Of a stretch of DNA of 64,000 bases, positions 62,669 to 64,000 are shown one piece after another. The notes below the pieces were generated by a model, which ran no database searches, was not told the DNA's origin, and was given only the letters and a program-made list of their open reading frames with translations. Numbering within the stretch: the stretch's first letter is position 1; every line of letters starts with the position of its first letter. The stretch covers positions 248,001-312,000 of the forward strand of contig JAXGXT010000003.1 of assembly GCA_040772665.1 (NCBI GenBank), in the 5' to 3' direction. The position numbers and the translations under genes were made by a program. The DNA is from JAXGXT01 sp040772665. GTDB lineage: Bacteria > Bacillota > Clostridia > Lachnospirales > Anaerotignaceae.

Positions 62669-63460
62669 TTATTCCTGTTTTTCAAACAAAGTATTTATTA
62701 TATTCTTGCTTTTCATCATCTCCTTACGCTCCTTTAACCGGTAGCTTTCGCCTTTTATACTTACAACTTGGCAGTGGTGCAGGATTCTATCAAGTATGGC
62801 TGAGGCGATTGTTATATCTGAAAACACCTCATTCCATGAGGAAAATGCCTTATTTGAGGTAAATATGGTGCTGTTTTTTTCATACCTTTTAGTAATTAAC
62901 TGAAAAAATAGATTTGCCCCTTGTATATCCATAGGCAGATAGCCTATTTCATCAATAATCAGCACCTTATACTTTGCAAAGGTCTTTAATCTTTCCTGCA
63001 GCCGGTTTTCGTAGTGTGCTTTATTTAACTGACTTATTAGATTGTGACAGTTTATGTAATAGGTGGAATATCTGTTTTGCGCTGCAATCATACCAAGTGC
63101 AACTGCTAAGTGAGTTTTTCCCACACCGGGCGTTCCTAGAAAGACTACATTTTCTTTGTTTTCTACAAACCGCATGGTGGCCAGCTCCATTATCTGTTCT
63201 TTGTCTATGCTGGGCTGAAAAGAAAAATCAAACATATTTAAGGTTTTCCTAAAGGGGAAGCCCGACATTTGAATCTGGTTATCAACAGCCCTTGTTTGCT
63301 TTGCATTGGCTTCTTGGGTTAAAATATGGTCCAGCACATCAACAATGTTGGTTTTATCATGAATTGCCTGCTCCAGGTAATTATCTATTATAGTAAGGGT
63401 GTTTTTCATATTCAGAGTCTGAAGATTATTTTTAATTCTTTCATATGCAATTTCACTCAT
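62669..63460 (-). CDS. istB: IS21-like element helper ATPase IstB
   Basis: The 263-residue AAA+ protein has Walker A GTPGVGKTHLAVALG, Walker B VLIIDEIGYLPMD and the DnaC-like fold typical of IstB, which assembles on DNA and directs the IstA transposase to targets. The start codon overlaps the istA stop by one base, the usual coupling. It appears full length and intact, so the element may be active. Confidence 0.95.
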   Translation of the reverse strand: MSEIAYERIKNNLQTLNMKNTLTIIDNYLEQAIHDKTNIVDVLDHILTQEANAKQTRAVDNQIQMSGFPFRKTLNMFDFSFQPSIDKEQIMELATMRFVENKENVVFLGTPGVGKTHLAVALGMIAAQNRYSTYYINCHNLISQLNKAHYENRLQERLKTFAKYKVLIIDEIGYLPMDIQGANLFFQLITKRYEKNSTIFTSNKAFSSWNEVFSDITIASAILDRILHHCQVVSIKGESYRLKERKEMMKSKNIINTLFEKQE

Positions 63461-64000
63461 TAGATTTCACCTCCCATTAACTCGTCATACTGGCTTAAAC
63501 TATGCTTTGGCGATGGAAAATCTACAAGGTTACTATTGTATAAAAGGGTATTTTCTGTATCAAAGGTTTGCTTATACAGTAATTTTTTATAGTGCTCCTT
63601 ATTGACCACCATATCATTTCTGTTGTATGATAACCTATGCAGAGATATCTGCTTACCTTGGTGATATGCCGCAAGCATGTTGTCCAGAACTATGACTGCA
63701 ACATCCATGCCTATATATTCTGCTGGAACGGAATATTTATTGCCGGCATAGCTGATGAGGCAGTCTTTTTCAACTCTTCTGAGATTAATTTTATCAATAA
63801 TATATTCTCTTTTTAAAGGCTGAAGATTTTCTTTTAGAAGCCTCTCAAATGGAATCTCATTAGTTGTTCCATGAACTTTATTGTTTACCTTATTACACCA
63901 TGCCGTTGCCTGAAGATTGAGGGTTTCTAAGGAATCATACTTAATACCCGTCATAAAGTTATCCCTAACATATGCAACAGTGCGCTCCACTTTACCCTTT
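63460..64000 (-). CDS. istA: IS21 family transposase IstA, C-terminal part
   Basis: The last 180 residues of an IstA transposase; the frame stays open to base 64000, so the gene continues outside the window. The segment GKVERTVAYVRDNFM is the end of the DDE integrase core (the Glu of VERT is the probable third catalytic acid), followed by the AWCNKVNNKVHGTTNEIPFERL region and the C-terminal beta-barrel, as in other IstA proteins. The stop overlaps the istB start. Confidence 0.93.
   Translation of the reverse strand, partial: KGKVERTVAYVRDNFMTGIKYDSLETLNLQATAWCNKVNNKVHGTTNEIPFERLLKENLQPLKREYIIDKINLRRVEKDCLISYAGNKYSVPAEYIGMDVAVIVLDNMLAAYHQGKQISLHRLSYNRNDMVVNKEHYKKLLYKQTFDTENTLLYNSNLVDFPSPKHSLSQYDELMGGEI

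Larger units (their letters stand above)
62605..64000 (-). mobile_element. IS21-family insertion sequence, incomplete at the window edge
   Basis: Contains istB and the 3' part of istA on the minus strand. The terminus probably begins TGTCAATGGCG at 62605. Two imperfect 18-bp repeats, AATGGCGTTTTGATTTTG (62609-62626) and AACGGCGTTTAAATTTTG (62633-62650), fit the multiple transposase-binding repeats of IS21 ends. The other end and target duplication lie beyond base 64000. Confidence 0.85.

Overview
The window looks like chromosomal DNA of a low-GC, anaerobic, spore-forming Clostridia member, probably near Lachnospirales or Anaerotignum-like lineages. That is inference from gene content: [FeFe] hydrogenases, SpoIIP, a BofC-like protein, McsA-McsB-ClpC, CarD, DUF2344 plus radical SAM plus RNase G, glutamine synthetase III and a ZTP riboswitch on purH. 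Genes are dense, mostly on the + strand, with strong AGGAGG-type ribosome binding sites and several TTG or GTG starts. I saw no tRNA, rRNA or CRISPR array.

Layout. 1-3033: tail of a radical SAM protein, its DUF2344 partner and ribonuclease G. 3074-6136: purM-purN-purD with promoter and terminator. 6162-6749: HD-domain phosphohydrolase. 6866-11500: 2Fe-2S ferredoxin-like protein, sensory-type [FeFe] hydrogenase with PAS domain, SpoIIE-type phosphatase and a second, apparently catalytic [FeFe] hydrogenase. 11506-12863: YaaA and a one-cysteine Bcp peroxiredoxin. 12916-13803: DegV on the minus strand. 14092-16908: CarD, PIN/TRAM protein, IspD, RNase HI. 17030-21087: cold shock protein, TypA, MurJ/SpoVB-like flippase. 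21325-25119: BofC-like protein, a likely small RNA, GH13 glycosidase, RluA-type pseudouridine synthase. 25600-29606: mcsA-mcsB-clpC without ctsR. 29774-30673: EamA transporter. 31024-35870: mutS2, two-component pair, cupin. 35929-37623: ZTP riboswitch and purH. 37813-40747 (minus): DAHP synthase, Ogt and an unknown lipoprotein. 40944-44537: SpoIIP, a CmpB-type membrane protein, FtsH. 45312-51302: HAD phosphatase, glutamine synthetase III, a periplasmic-sensor diguanylate cyclase, GNAT. 51490-52611 (minus): phosphofructokinase. 52879-60432: MurA, DnaE, pyruvate kinase, a 50-residue ORF. 60560-64000: SDR, XRE regulator, a small Cys-rich protein and an IS21-family insertion running off the right edge.

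The most unusual structure is a family of non-coding, hairpin-rich intergenic repeats (about 25186-25403, 44592-45072, 54297-54775, with decayed or partial copies at 45135-45290, 48636-48668 and 60433-60545). Intact copies have a conserved body with imperfect terminal inverted repeats, an optional internal module of about 120 bp, and are flanked by a directly repeated palindrome whose sequence differs between loci. This looks like a MITE-like element that lands in hairpins or terminators and duplicates them. A second notable item is a candidate small RNA at about 21994-22103 with a consensus promoter, two copies of a C-rich CCCCAATA motif and a strong terminator.
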